Source: Oscillospiraceae bacterium
GTDB lineage: Bacteria > Bacillota > Clostridia > Oscillospirales > Oscillospiraceae
Length of the DNA: 13,181 bases
Assembly (NCBI GenBank): GCA_020025425.1
Contig: JAHHSD010000048.1
Location: 1 to 13,181 of the forward strand
Direction of reading: 5' to 3'
The notes beneath the pieces were generated by a model that saw nothing but the letters and a program-made list of their open reading frames with translations, was not told the DNA's origin and made no database searches. Positions 1-5,555 of this stretch are shown one piece after another. Each line of letters begins with the position of its first letter. Within the stretch, counting starts at the first letter, position 1. Position numbers and translations under genes: made by a program.

Positions 1-406
1 GGGTGGGAGTGGCAAAGTGCTTGTTGCCCCAGCCGCCCCGGCCGCCCTTGCAGAGCACAAAGGGCTTGTCCTCGGACATGTCCTGAATGATCTCGCGTGT
101 CTCGGCGTCCCGGATAATGGTGCCGCGGGGGACCCGGATGACCATATCCACGCCGTCCTTGCCGGTGCAGCGCTTGCCCTGACCGTCCATGCCGTTGCCG
201 GCCACATACTTGCGCTTATAGCGGAAATCCATCAGGGTGGACATGTTGTCGTCAATGGTGATCACAACATTGCCGCCCCGGCCGCCGTCTCCGCCGTCCG
301 GGCCGCCTGCGGCCACATATTTTTCCCGATGGAAGGCGACCACGCCGTTGCCGCCGTTTCCGGAGCGAACGGTGATCCTTGCGGTGTCTACAAAGGGTGC
401 TGCCAT
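1..406 (-). CDS. obg: Obg-family GTPase, N-terminal part (cut by left edge)
   Basis: This is the first 135 residues of the Obg/CgtA GTPase, which binds the large ribosomal subunit and acts in its assembly and in stress signalling. The visible part is the glycine-rich Obg fold: FVDTARITVRSG near residue 5, then REKYVAAGGPDGGDGGRGGN, and KGGRGGWGNKHFATPT near the edge. The GTP-binding domain lies outside the window. I chose the ATG at 406 because GGAGGTG (419-413) sits 6 nt upstream and the protein then begins MAAPFVD, close to the usual start of the family. It is the last visible gene of the rplU-prp-rpmA-obg cluster, which is the common Firmicutes order. The 116-bp gap to rpmA holds two hairpins, so its expression may be partly separate from the ribosomal protein genes. 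Confidence 0.96.
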   Translation of the reverse strand, partial: MAAPFVDTARITVRSGNGGNGVVAFHREKYVAAGGPDGGDGGRGGNVVITIDDNMSTLMDFRYKRKYVAGNGMDGQGKRCTGKDGVDMVIRVPRGTIIRDAETREIIQDMSEDKPFVLCKGGRGGWGNKHFATPT

Positions 407-436
407 CTGGGGCACCTCCATTTCATTAAAATCAGG

Positions 437-455
437 GGACGGGAGGGACCCGTCC
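437..455 (-). repeat. small hairpin in the obg leader
   Basis: GGACGGG (437-443) and CCCGTCC (449-455) form a perfect 7-bp inverted repeat with a 5-nt loop. On the minus strand a short TTTT run follows about 8 nt later, before the obg ribosome binding site. The hairpin is GC-rich enough to fold, but the T run is too short and too distant for a convincing terminator. It may be a leader structure. Confidence 0.4.
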
Positions 456-474
456 ATCCAAAGGTACAGATAAG

Positions 475-508
475 ACGAGCCGCAAACGAATGTCCGTTTG
501 CGGCTCGT
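475..508 (-). terminator. 14-bp perfect hairpin between rpmA and obg (possible attenuator)
   Basis: ACGAGCCGCAAACG (475-488) pairs perfectly with 495-508 across a 6-nt loop (489-494). It begins only 15 bp past the end of rpmA. In the minus direction it is followed by CTTATCTGT, a weak T-rich stretch rather than a clean U tract. It could be a partly efficient terminator that lowers obg relative to the ribosomal protein genes, or an RNA processing or stability element. The hairpin is certain; the function is inferred. Confidence 0.6.
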
Positions 509-522
509 GATTCAGCAATCAA

Positions 523-807
523 TTACTGAGCGATCTCCACGATAGAGACCTGCTTGCGGTCCTTACCCAGGCGCTCGAACTTGACCTGACCGTCCTTCAG
601 GGCGAACAGGGTATCGTCCTTGCCCTTGCCCACATTGACACCGGGGTGGATGTGGGTGCCGCGCTGACGGACCAGGATGTTGCCGGCCAGCACGAACTGA
701 CCGTCGCCGCGCTTCACGCCAAGGCGCTTGGACTCGGAATCACGGCCGTTGCGGGTGGAGCCAACGCCCTTTTTATGGGCGAAAAACTGTAAACCGATAT
801 TCAGCAT
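523..807 (-). CDS. rpmA: 50S ribosomal protein L27 with cleavable N-terminal extension
   Basis: L27 is a 94-residue large-subunit protein whose N-terminus reaches toward the peptidyl transferase centre. The sequence after the extension, AHKKGVGSTRNGRDSESKRLG, is the classic L27 start, and GNILVRQRGTHIHPG follows. The first nine residues, MLNIGLQFF, match the Firmicutes prepeptide that is removed between F9 and A10 by the protease Prp, so that A10 begins the mature protein. prp lies immediately upstream, ending 4 nt before this start. A strong GGAGGTG (821-815) overlapping the end of prp sits 7 nt from the ATG. Nothing is unusual for the family. Confidence 0.98.
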   Translation of the reverse strand: MLNIGLQFFAHKKGVGSTRNGRDSESKRLGVKRGDGQFVLAGNILVRQRGTHIHPGVNVGKGKDDTLFALKDGQVKFERLGKDRKQVSIVEIAQ

Positions 808-811
808 TGTC

Positions 812-1141
812 TTACACCTCCAAGACAGAAATATGTTCAGGGTACTCCTCGTTCAACTGGACAAAGTGGACCATGAGCGCGGCCAGAATGGTCTGGCAGG
901 TGCTCTCGGCAGATTCACCCAGGACACTGGGGAGCTTGAGGGAGATAAACGCATCCTGCTCACGGACTTTGACCGAGGCCTCCAGCCCCAGCACATCGTT
1001 GATGGCGCAGTCTACCAGGCGCACGGCGCTGGTGACGGCGGCACAGACGATGTCCGCTCCCTCGGGAGCGTATCCGCTGTGGCCCTGAACCTGAAATCCC
1101 ACGATGCGGTCGCCCTCAGAGTGAAAGGTTACGGTGGTCAT
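812..1141 (-). CDS. prp: ribosomal-processing cysteine protease Prp
   Basis: Prp is a small cysteine protease (109 residues here) that removes the N-terminal extension of L27, a step needed for a working ribosome in Firmicutes. The signature GHSGYAPEGADIVCAAVT is present at residues 20-37, with the catalytic pair His21 and Cys33. The ATG overlaps the rplU stop codon as TGATG, sharing one base, which points to translational coupling. The stop lies 4 nt before rpmA. Sitting between rplU and rpmA is the usual position of this gene, long annotated as DUF464/YsxB. The substrate motif LQFF/A is visible in the next gene, which supports the call. Confidence 0.96.
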   Translation of the reverse strand: MTTVTFHSEGDRIVGFQVQGHSGYAPEGADIVCAAVTSAVRLVDCAINDVLGLEASVKVREQDAFISLKLPSVLGESAESTCQTILAALMVHFVQLNEEYPEHISVLEV

Positions 1142-1452
1142 CAGGCATTGATAGCGCCGATCTGCACCTTAGTGTAGGGCTGACGATGGCCCTGACGCTT
1201 GCGGTAACCCTTCTTAGGATTGTACTTGAAGATGCGGACCTTCTTGCCCTTGCCGTTCTTCACCACGGTAGCGGTGACGGAAGCGCCGTTCACCACGGGG
1301 GCGCCGAAGGTAGCCTTGTCGCCGTCCAGCACGGCCAGAACCTGGTCGAAGGTGACGGTCTCACCGGCCTCGGCCTCCAGCTTCTCGATGAAGAGGACAT
1401 CGCCCTCAGCCACCTTGTACTGCTTGCCGCCGGTCACGATAATAGCGTTCAT
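1141..1452 (-). CDS. rplU: 50S ribosomal protein L21
   Basis: L21 is a large-subunit protein that binds 23S rRNA; 103 residues is the normal length. The start MNAIIVTGGKQYKVAEGD, the segment DKATFGAPVVNGASVTATV, and the C-terminal KNPKKGYRKRQGHRQPYTK-type basic tail (here written KYNPKKGYRKRQGHRQPYT) are diagnostic. The open frame extends upstream to 1539, but those codons lie in the structured leader and do not look like L21. The ATG at 1452 has AAGGAG (1470-1465) 12 nt upstream and gives the family start. It is the first gene of the operon, preceded by a leader and a good promoter. Confidence 0.98.
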   Translation of the reverse strand: MNAIIVTGGKQYKVAEGDVLFIEKLEAEAGETVTFDQVLAVLDGDKATFGAPVVNGASVTATVVKNGKGKKVRIFKYNPKKGYRKRQGHRQPYTKVQIGAINA

Positions 1453-1545
1453 AGTAGTTTTCAACTCCTTTATTACGGGCTCGCTGTCGTAGGGGGGATT
1501 GCTCCGCTTGTTCCGCCGTGTGTACGGCGTCCTACTCAAAGCGGC
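1453..1545 (-). ncRNA. structured rplU leader, probable L21 leader
   Basis: Between the predicted transcription start near 1545 and the rplU ATG lie about 90 nt of GC-rich, non-coding leader. CGCCGT (1514-1519) and ACGGCG (1524-1529) form a perfect 6-bp hairpin with a 4-nt loop. GTAGG and CCTAC (1531-1535 and 1489-1493) could close an outer stem around it. Many Firmicutes carry an autoregulatory L21 leader at exactly this place. I see the stems and the position; membership of the known leader family is an inference that a covariance model search would settle. Confidence 0.6.
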
Positions 1546-1551
1546 TCTGAA

Positions 1552-1580
1552 ATTTTATCAATAGAAAGCCGAAATGTCAA
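1552..1580 (-). promoter_or_regulatory. sigma-A promoter of the rplU operon
   Basis: On the minus strand TTGACA (1580-1575) and TAAAAT (1557-1552) are separated by exactly 17 bp. The -35 is a perfect consensus and the -10 matches 5 of 6. The predicted start near 1545 leaves a leader of about 90 nt before rplU. Such a strong promoter suits a ribosomal protein operon. Confidence 0.85.
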
Positions 1581-1595
1581 GAGAAATGAAGCATA

Positions 1596-1615
1596 TTTTC
1601 AAAAGAAATTGAAAA
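1596..1615. repeat. AT-rich inverted repeat upstream of the rplU promoter
   Basis: TTTTCAA (1596-1602) and TTGAAAA (1609-1615) form a perfect 7-bp inverted repeat with a 6-bp spacer. It lies 15 bp upstream of the rplU -35 box. It could be a protein binding site or simply an A/T-tract UP-like element; the sequence alone does not decide. Confidence 0.35.
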
Positions 1616-1852
1616 TACCGGCGCGGAGAGCGCTGATTGGGGCAGGAGGGGGAAACGCAGGGGGATCGTCGGAGAAAATTTTGCGGTGGGACGGGCGGAT
1701 ACCATGTGAAAAAATGCAGGAAATTGTGCATATGGTCTATAAAACAGGGGAAAACGGAAGAATTGAGGGACGTGCGGGGAGAGATGAAGGATGTTATGCG
1801 ATGACAGGAAAATTGTGCAAGAAATCAATACTTTTTGCAGACGAAACGAAGA
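1616..1852. other. non-coding spacer with no recognised feature
   Basis: This part of the divergent intergenic region is richer in A and purines than the neighbouring genes. No open frame here has a ribosome binding site and a protein-like composition. I see no RNA gene, repeat or terminator. It separates the rplU promoter from the right-facing promoter at 1853. Confidence 0.5.
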
Positions 1853-1881
1853 TTGACACAGGAACGCACCTTTATTATAAT
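1853..1881 (+). promoter_or_regulatory. perfect-consensus sigma-A promoter upstream of bioB (P1)
   Basis: TTGACA (1853-1858) and TATAAT (1876-1881) are both perfect matches and are 17 bp apart. Transcription would begin near 1888 and give a leader of about 125 nt before bioB. The first inverted repeat (1897-1915) falls just past the predicted start, where an operator would block it. A full-consensus promoter for a low-demand enzyme suggests strong repression by a regulator. Confidence 0.8.
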
Positions 1882-1896
1882 AGCTGACATGATGTA

Positions 1897-1915
1897 TTTA
1901 CTTTAAGGCAGTAAA
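1897..1915. repeat. inverted repeat TTTACT-N7-AGTAAA
   Basis: TTTACT (1897-1902) and AGTAAA (1910-1915) form a perfect 6-bp inverted repeat directly downstream of the P1 start. The arms contain the same GTAAA/TTTAC core as the biotin operator at 1971-2000 but in the opposite order. It may be an operator for P1 or a small RNA hairpin. Confidence 0.4.
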
Positions 1916-1925
1916 TCCGTTCGGA

Positions 1926-1948
1926 ATAGTAAACCTTTGGTTTGCTAT
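1926..1948. repeat. 10-bp inverted repeat with GTAAACC/GGTTTGC arms
   Basis: ATAGTAAACC (1926-1935) and GGTTTGCTAT (1939-1948) pair over 10 bp with a 3-nt loop. The one mismatch becomes a G-U pair in RNA. The inner GTAAACC and GGTTT are the core of the biotin repressor half-site, but the spacing is 3 instead of about 14. It ends 2 bp before the second -35 box, so it could be an operator, an RNA hairpin in the P1 transcript, or a decayed copy. Confidence 0.45.
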
Positions 1949-1950
1949 GG

Positions 1951-1979
1951 TTGACAGATGATCTCCGGAGTTGTAAACT
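1951..1979 (+). promoter_or_regulatory. bioB-proximal promoter (P2)
   Basis: TTGACA (1951-1956) is a perfect -35 box; TAAACT (1974-1979) at a 17-bp spacing matches the -10 consensus in 4 of 6 positions. The -10 lies inside the left arm of the BirA-type operator. A repressor bound there would cover the -10 and the start site, the standard arrangement for biotin genes. Confidence 0.65.
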
Positions 1980-2000
1980 GATTAAATATAAAGTTTACAA
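1971..2000. promoter_or_regulatory. BirA-type biotin operator
   Basis: TTGTAAAC (1971-1978) and GTTTACAA (1993-2000) are perfect 8-bp arms with a 14-bp AT-rich spacer. This matches the known BirA site pattern, TTGTAAACC, then 14-15 bp, then GGTTTACAA, in all bases except the innermost pair. It overlaps the P2 -10 and ends just before the bioB ribosome binding site. The expected regulator is the bifunctional biotin ligase/repressor BirA, with biotinyl-AMP as signal; birA is not in this window. Confidence 0.88.
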
Positions 2001-2014
2001 TGGAGGGGTTTTCT

Positions 2015-2965
2015 GTGAATCGCTTTGTGGAACGGGTGCTGGCCGGCCATCGGCTGGGACGGGAGGACGACCTGGAGCAGCTGCTGGAGCTCGATCTGGA
2101 GGACCTGTGTCAGGGTGCAGATGAGATCCGCCGGCAGCTGTGCGGGTGGGACGCCGATCTGTGTGCGCTTTATAACGGGCGCTGCGGCTCCTGCAGCGAG
2201 GACTGTCACTTCTGTGCCCAGTCCGGACACTACCACACCCAGATCCGGCCGCACACCTTTGAGCCCCTGGAGCATATCCTGGAGGCGGGGCGAAAGACCC
2301 AGGCCGCCGGTTTGCGCCGCTTCTCCCTGGTGACCTCAGGCCGCGGCCTGCACGGGGAGGACCTGGAGTGGGCGCTGGAGGCTTACCGGGCCCTGGCCAG
2401 GGAGTGCGATCTGGAGGTGTGTGCCTCCCACGGCTTGCAGACCGTGGAGGAGTTCCGCAAAATGCGCCAGGCGGGCGCAGTCCGCTGTCACGCCAATCTG
2501 GAGACCTCCAGGCGGTTTTTTCCCAAGGTTTGCAGCACCCACACCTATCAGGACGAGGTGGACAACATCCACCGGGCCAAGCAGGCCGGACTTCAGGTCT
2601 GCTCCGGTGTGATCCTGGGGATGGGCGAGAGCTGGGAGGACCGGTTCGATATGGCGCTGACCCTGGCCGGGCTGGAGGTGGACTCCATTCCGCTGAACAT
2701 GCTCAGTCCCATCCCGGGCACCCCCCTTGCCGGGGCGGAGCCCCTGGGACAGGATGAGGTGCGGCGGGCTGTGGCCATCTTCCGGTATCTCAACCCGGAG
2801 GCCTGCATCCGCATTGCGGCGGGCAGAAGCCGGTTCCCGGACGGGGGAGAGATTCTGTTCCGTTCCGGCGCAAACGCCGCCATCACCGGCGGTATGCTGA
2901 CCACAGGCGGCACCGGGATCCGGGAGGATATCCGGATGCTGACCGACCTGGGGTACCGGCTGTGA
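2015..2965 (+). CDS. bioB: biotin synthase (radical SAM), probable type II
   Basis: BioB inserts sulfur into dethiobiotin in the last step of biotin synthesis. From the GTG at 2015 it has 316 residues. The radical SAM motif CSEDCHFC gives Cys60, Cys64 and Cys67 for the [4Fe-4S] cluster. CSGVILGMGE (196-205) and IRIAAGR (265-271) match the family, with Cys136, Cys196 and Arg271 in the places of E. coli Cys128, Cys188 and Arg260. The fourth ligand of the sulfur-donating cluster, E. coli Cys97, is Ser104 here (FSLVTSGRG), and extra cysteines occur at 158 and 173. The ATG at 2000 is the last base of the operator and has no ribosome binding site, whereas GGAGG (2002-2006) lies 8 nt before the GTG. 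No other biotin gene is near, so the substrate must come from elsewhere. No clear terminator separates it from serC. Confidence 0.93.
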   Translation: MNRFVERVLAGHRLGREDDLEQLLELDLEDLCQGADEIRRQLCGWDADLCALYNGRCGSCSEDCHFCAQSGHYHTQIRPHTFEPLEHILEAGRKTQAAGLRRFSLVTSGRGLHGEDLEWALEAYRALARECDLEVCASHGLQTVEEFRKMRQAGAVRCHANLETSRRFFPKVCSTHTYQDEVDNIHRAKQAGLQVCSGVILGMGESWEDRFDMALTLAGLEVDSIPLNMLSPIPGTPLAGAEPLGQDEVRRAVAIFRYLNPEACIRIAAGRSRFPDGGEILFRSGANAAITGGMLTTGGTGIREDIRMLTDLGYRL

Positions 2966-3039
2966 GCCCAGTTCCGAAAGGTATACTGTATCAGGGCAGA
3001 TACATCAGTTGGATTATATTTTGAAAGGAGCTCTGACCT

Positions 3040-4125
3040 ATGAGCGAACAACGTGTTTACAATTTCTCCGCGGGCCCGTCTATGCTTCCCCTCTCTGCTT
3101 TGGAGCGTGCCGGCTCAGAGATCACCAACTACCGGGGGTCCGGCATGTCAGTGATGGAGATGAGTCACCGCTCAAAGGTGTTCCAGCAGATTTTTGATGA
3201 GACACAAGAGAAGCTCCGCCGTCTGATGAATATACCCGAGGGCTATAAGATCCTCTTTCTCCAGACCGGCGCCACCGGTCAATTCTCTGCCATCCCTCTG
3301 AATCTGATTGGAAATACCGGAAAAGCCGACTACGCCATCACCGGCAATTTCTCCAACCTGGCCTATAAGGAGGCCGCCAAGTACGGCAAGATCCATGTGG
3401 CCGCCTCCACCGAGGACTGCAACCACAGCCGCATTCCCGCCCAGGAGGAGCTGGAGCTGGACCCCGAGGCCAGCTATTTCTATTACTGCGCCAACAACAC
3501 CATCTACGGCACCGAGTGGCAGTATGTCCCCGAGACGGGCAGCGTGCCTCTGGTCTGCGACATGTCCTCTGACATCCTCTCCCGCCCGGTGGATGTGTCC
3601 AAGTACGGCATCATCTACGCCGGCGCCCAGAAGAACATGGCCCCTGCCGGACTGACCGTGGTCATCATCAAGGAGGAGCTGGCCGGCCATGCCCTGCCCT
3701 ATACTCCCGTGATGATGGACTACAAGCCCATGATCGAGAAGGACTCCATGTACAACACCCCGCCCTGCTGGTGCATCTACATGCTGGGCCTGACCCTGGA
3801 CTGGGTGGCGGAGCAGGGAGGCCTGGAGGGCATGCAGAAGCTGCGCGACCTGCGCTCCGGCATGCTGTACGACACCCTGGATCAGACCAAGCTGTTCCAC
3901 TGCCACGCCCAGCCCGGTTCCCGCTCCGGCATGAACGTCACCTTCCGCACCGGAAATGAGGAGCTGGACGCCAAGTTTGTGGCCGAGGCCTCCGCTGCCG
4001 GCTTTGTCAACCTGAAGGGCCACCGCAAGACCGGTGGTATGCGCGCTTCCATCTACAACGCCATGCCTGTGGAGGGCGTGGAGAAGCTGTGCGACTTCAT
4101 CAAGGCCTTTGACCGGAACAACTGA
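3040..4125 (+). CDS. serC: phosphoserine aminotransferase
   Basis: SerC is a PLP enzyme that transfers an amino group from glutamate to 3-phosphohydroxypyruvate, giving phosphoserine, the second step of serine synthesis. It can also act in vitamin B6 synthesis in some bacteria. The 361-residue length is normal. The start NFSAGPSMLP, the PLP lysine Lys198 in GAQKNMAPAG, and GHRKTGGMRASIYNAMP near residues 327-343 are diagnostic. AAGGAG (3025-3030) lies 9 nt before the ATG. It is followed 37 bp later by serA, so the two steps are made together. The 74-bp gap after bioB holds a weak 6-bp inverted repeat (2987-2992 and 2999-3004) but no T tract and no good promoter, so some read-through from bioB is possible. 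Confidence 0.97.
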   Translation: MSEQRVYNFSAGPSMLPLSALERAGSEITNYRGSGMSVMEMSHRSKVFQQIFDETQEKLRRLMNIPEGYKILFLQTGATGQFSAIPLNLIGNTGKADYAITGNFSNLAYKEAAKYGKIHVAASTEDCNHSRIPAQEELELDPEASYFYYCANNTIYGTEWQYVPETGSVPLVCDMSSDILSRPVDVSKYGIIYAGAQKNMAPAGLTVVIIKEELAGHALPYTPVMMDYKPMIEKDSMYNTPPCWCIYMLGLTLDWVAEQGGLEGMQKLRDLRSGMLYDTLDQTKLFHCHAQPGSRSGMNVTFRTGNEELDAKFVAEASAAGFVNLKGHRKTGGMRASIYNAMPVEGVEKLCDFIKAFDRNN

Positions 4126-4162
4126 GCCGGTCCAATGAAAGAGAATAGAGGTAATTTTTAAT

Positions 4163-5335
4163 ATGTACCGCATCAAAACCATGAACAAGATCGCCGCCGC
4201 CGGCCTGTCCATGTTGGACCAGGGCCGGTTCCAGGTGGGCAATGAGGTGGAGAATGAGGACGGCATCCTGGTCCGGTCCGCCAAGCTCCACGATTACCAG
4301 TTCCCCGACGCCCTGCGGGCCATTGCCCGCGCCGGTGCCGGCACCAACAACATCCCCATCGACCGCTGCTCCGAGAGCGGCATCGTGGTGTTCAACACCC
4401 CCGGCGCCAACGCCAATGCGGTGAAGGAGCTGGTGGTGGCCGCCATGCTGGTGGCCTCCCGGGACATCGTGGGTGCCTCCAACTGGGTCCGTGAGCAGGT
4501 CAGCACCCCCGATGTGGAGGTGGCTGACGTGGTGGAGAAGGGCAAGGCGGCCTTTGCCGGTCCCGAGCTCTACCGCAAGACCCTGGGCGTCATCGGCCTG
4601 GGCGCCATCGGCGCCCTGGTGGCCAACGCGGCCCTGGAGCTGGGGATGGACGTCTACGGCTACGACCCCTTCCTGTCTGTGGACGCCGCCCTGCGGCTGG
4701 ACCGCCACGTCCATGTGGTGAAGAATGTGGACGAGCTCTACAAGGCAGCCGACTATGTCACCCTCCACATCCCCTACACCAAGGACAACAAGGACTACAT
4801 CAACGCCGAGGCCATTGCCAAGATGAAGGGCCAGGTGCGCATCCTGAATCTGGCCCGGGGCGAGCTGGTGTGCGACGACGATATGATCGCCGCTCTGGAG
4901 TCCGGCCGGGTGGCCCGCTACGTCACCGACTTCCCCAACAACAAGATCGCCTCCGCCCCCAACGTGATCCCCATGCCCCACCTGGGCGCCTCCACTCCCG
5001 AGAGCGAGGAGAACTGCGCCGTGATGGCGGTGCGGCAGCTGGAGGACTATCTGGTCAACGGCAACATCAAGAACTCCGTCAACATGCCCAACCTGAGCCA
5101 GGAGTGGAGCGGCATCGCCCGTCTGTGCATCATCCACAAGAACATCCCCGCCATGCTGACCAAGATCACCACCGTGCTGTCCAACGACGGCATCAACGTG
5201 GAGAACCTGACCAACAAGTCCAGAAAGGACTACGCCTACACCATCGTGGACGTGAACACCCGCGTCTCGGATGAGTCGGTGCGTGCCCTGCGCGGGATCG
5301 ACGGCATTATCCGCGTGCGTGTTCTGAACCACTGA
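4163..5335 (+). CDS. serA: D-3-phosphoglycerate dehydrogenase, short form with ACT domain
   Basis: SerA oxidises 3-phosphoglycerate with NAD to 3-phosphohydroxypyruvate, the first step of serine synthesis and the substrate for SerC upstream. The 390 residues hold an N-terminal substrate domain (RAGAGTNNI at 57-64), a Rossmann NAD domain with GLGAIG (145-150), NLARGEL with catalytic Arg232, PHLGAS with His273, and a C-terminal ACT domain (about 318-390), probably for serine feedback. The usual catalytic Glu in a DVFxxEP-type motif is absent: the segment reads YVTDFPNNK (253-261). I have seen this in the clostridial/Bacteroides short SerA group, so it is probably a subfamily trait. A modest AGAGGT (4147-4152) precedes the ATG by 10 nt. 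A strong terminator ends the unit. Confidence 0.93.
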   Translation: MYRIKTMNKIAAAGLSMLDQGRFQVGNEVENEDGILVRSAKLHDYQFPDALRAIARAGAGTNNIPIDRCSESGIVVFNTPGANANAVKELVVAAMLVASRDIVGASNWVREQVSTPDVEVADVVEKGKAAFAGPELYRKTLGVIGLGAIGALVANAALELGMDVYGYDPFLSVDAALRLDRHVHVVKNVDELYKAADYVTLHIPYTKDNKDYINAEAIAKMKGQVRILNLARGELVCDDDMIAALESGRVARYVTDFPNNKIASAPNVIPMPHLGASTPESEENCAVMAVRQLEDYLVNGNIKNSVNMPNLSQEWSGIARLCIIHKNIPAMLTKITTVLSNDGINVENLTNKSRKDYAYTIVDVNTRVSDESVRALRGIDGIIRVRVLNH

Positions 5336-5372
5336 GCGGGCAGATCAGACGCCTTAATTTGAACCAGGAAAC

Positions 5373-5419
5373 GACCGCGCGTCCCGGCCCTCCGGCCGGG
5401 CGCGCGGTCTGTATTTTTT
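5373..5419 (+). terminator. rho-independent terminator after serA
   Basis: GACCGCGCG (5373-5381) pairs with CGCGCGGTC (5401-5409), and CCCGGCC (5383-5389) with GGCCGGG (5394-5400), leaving one bulged T at 5382 and a 4-nt loop. TGTATTTTTT follows immediately (5410-5419). This is a 16-bp, almost pure GC stem with a U tract. Confidence 0.93.
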
Positions 5420-5471
5420 GATGACAGAAGTGGAAAACTGGATGGAGACTCTGTTTTCTACCGGAAACTTC

Positions 5472-5500
5472 TGGACTTTTTCGCAGAAAACATATATAAT
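5472..5500 (+). promoter_or_regulatory. sigma-A promoter for the six-gene unit starting at 5556
   Basis: TGGACT (5472-5477, 4 of 6) and a perfect TATAAT (5495-5500) lie 17 bp apart in an AT-rich stretch. They are the only good promoter pair between the serA terminator and the next gene. The predicted leader is about 50 nt. Confidence 0.65.
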
Positions 5501-5555
5501 TATATCTTAAAAATTAAGAGCAGCAGGAGCAATGTATCTGGAATCGGAGGGAATC

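Noticed and set aside
1453..1539. N-terminal extension of L21 by 29 residues
   Set aside because: The extension covers the structured leader, and the family starts at the ATG at 1452 with its own ribosome binding site.
2000..2014. ATG at 2000 as the bioB start
   Set aside because: It is the last base of the biotin operator and has no ribosome binding site; GTG at 2015 has GGAGG 8 nt upstream.
2987..3004. Terminator between bioB and serC
   Set aside because: The inverted repeat TGTATC-N6-GATACA is only 6 bp, AT-rich and has no T tract after it.
4100..5332. Long minus-strand frames opposite serC, serA and the phosphoesterase (also 3172-4284 and 8738-10228)
   Set aside because: The sense frames are well-known enzymes; the antisense proteins show only biased composition.
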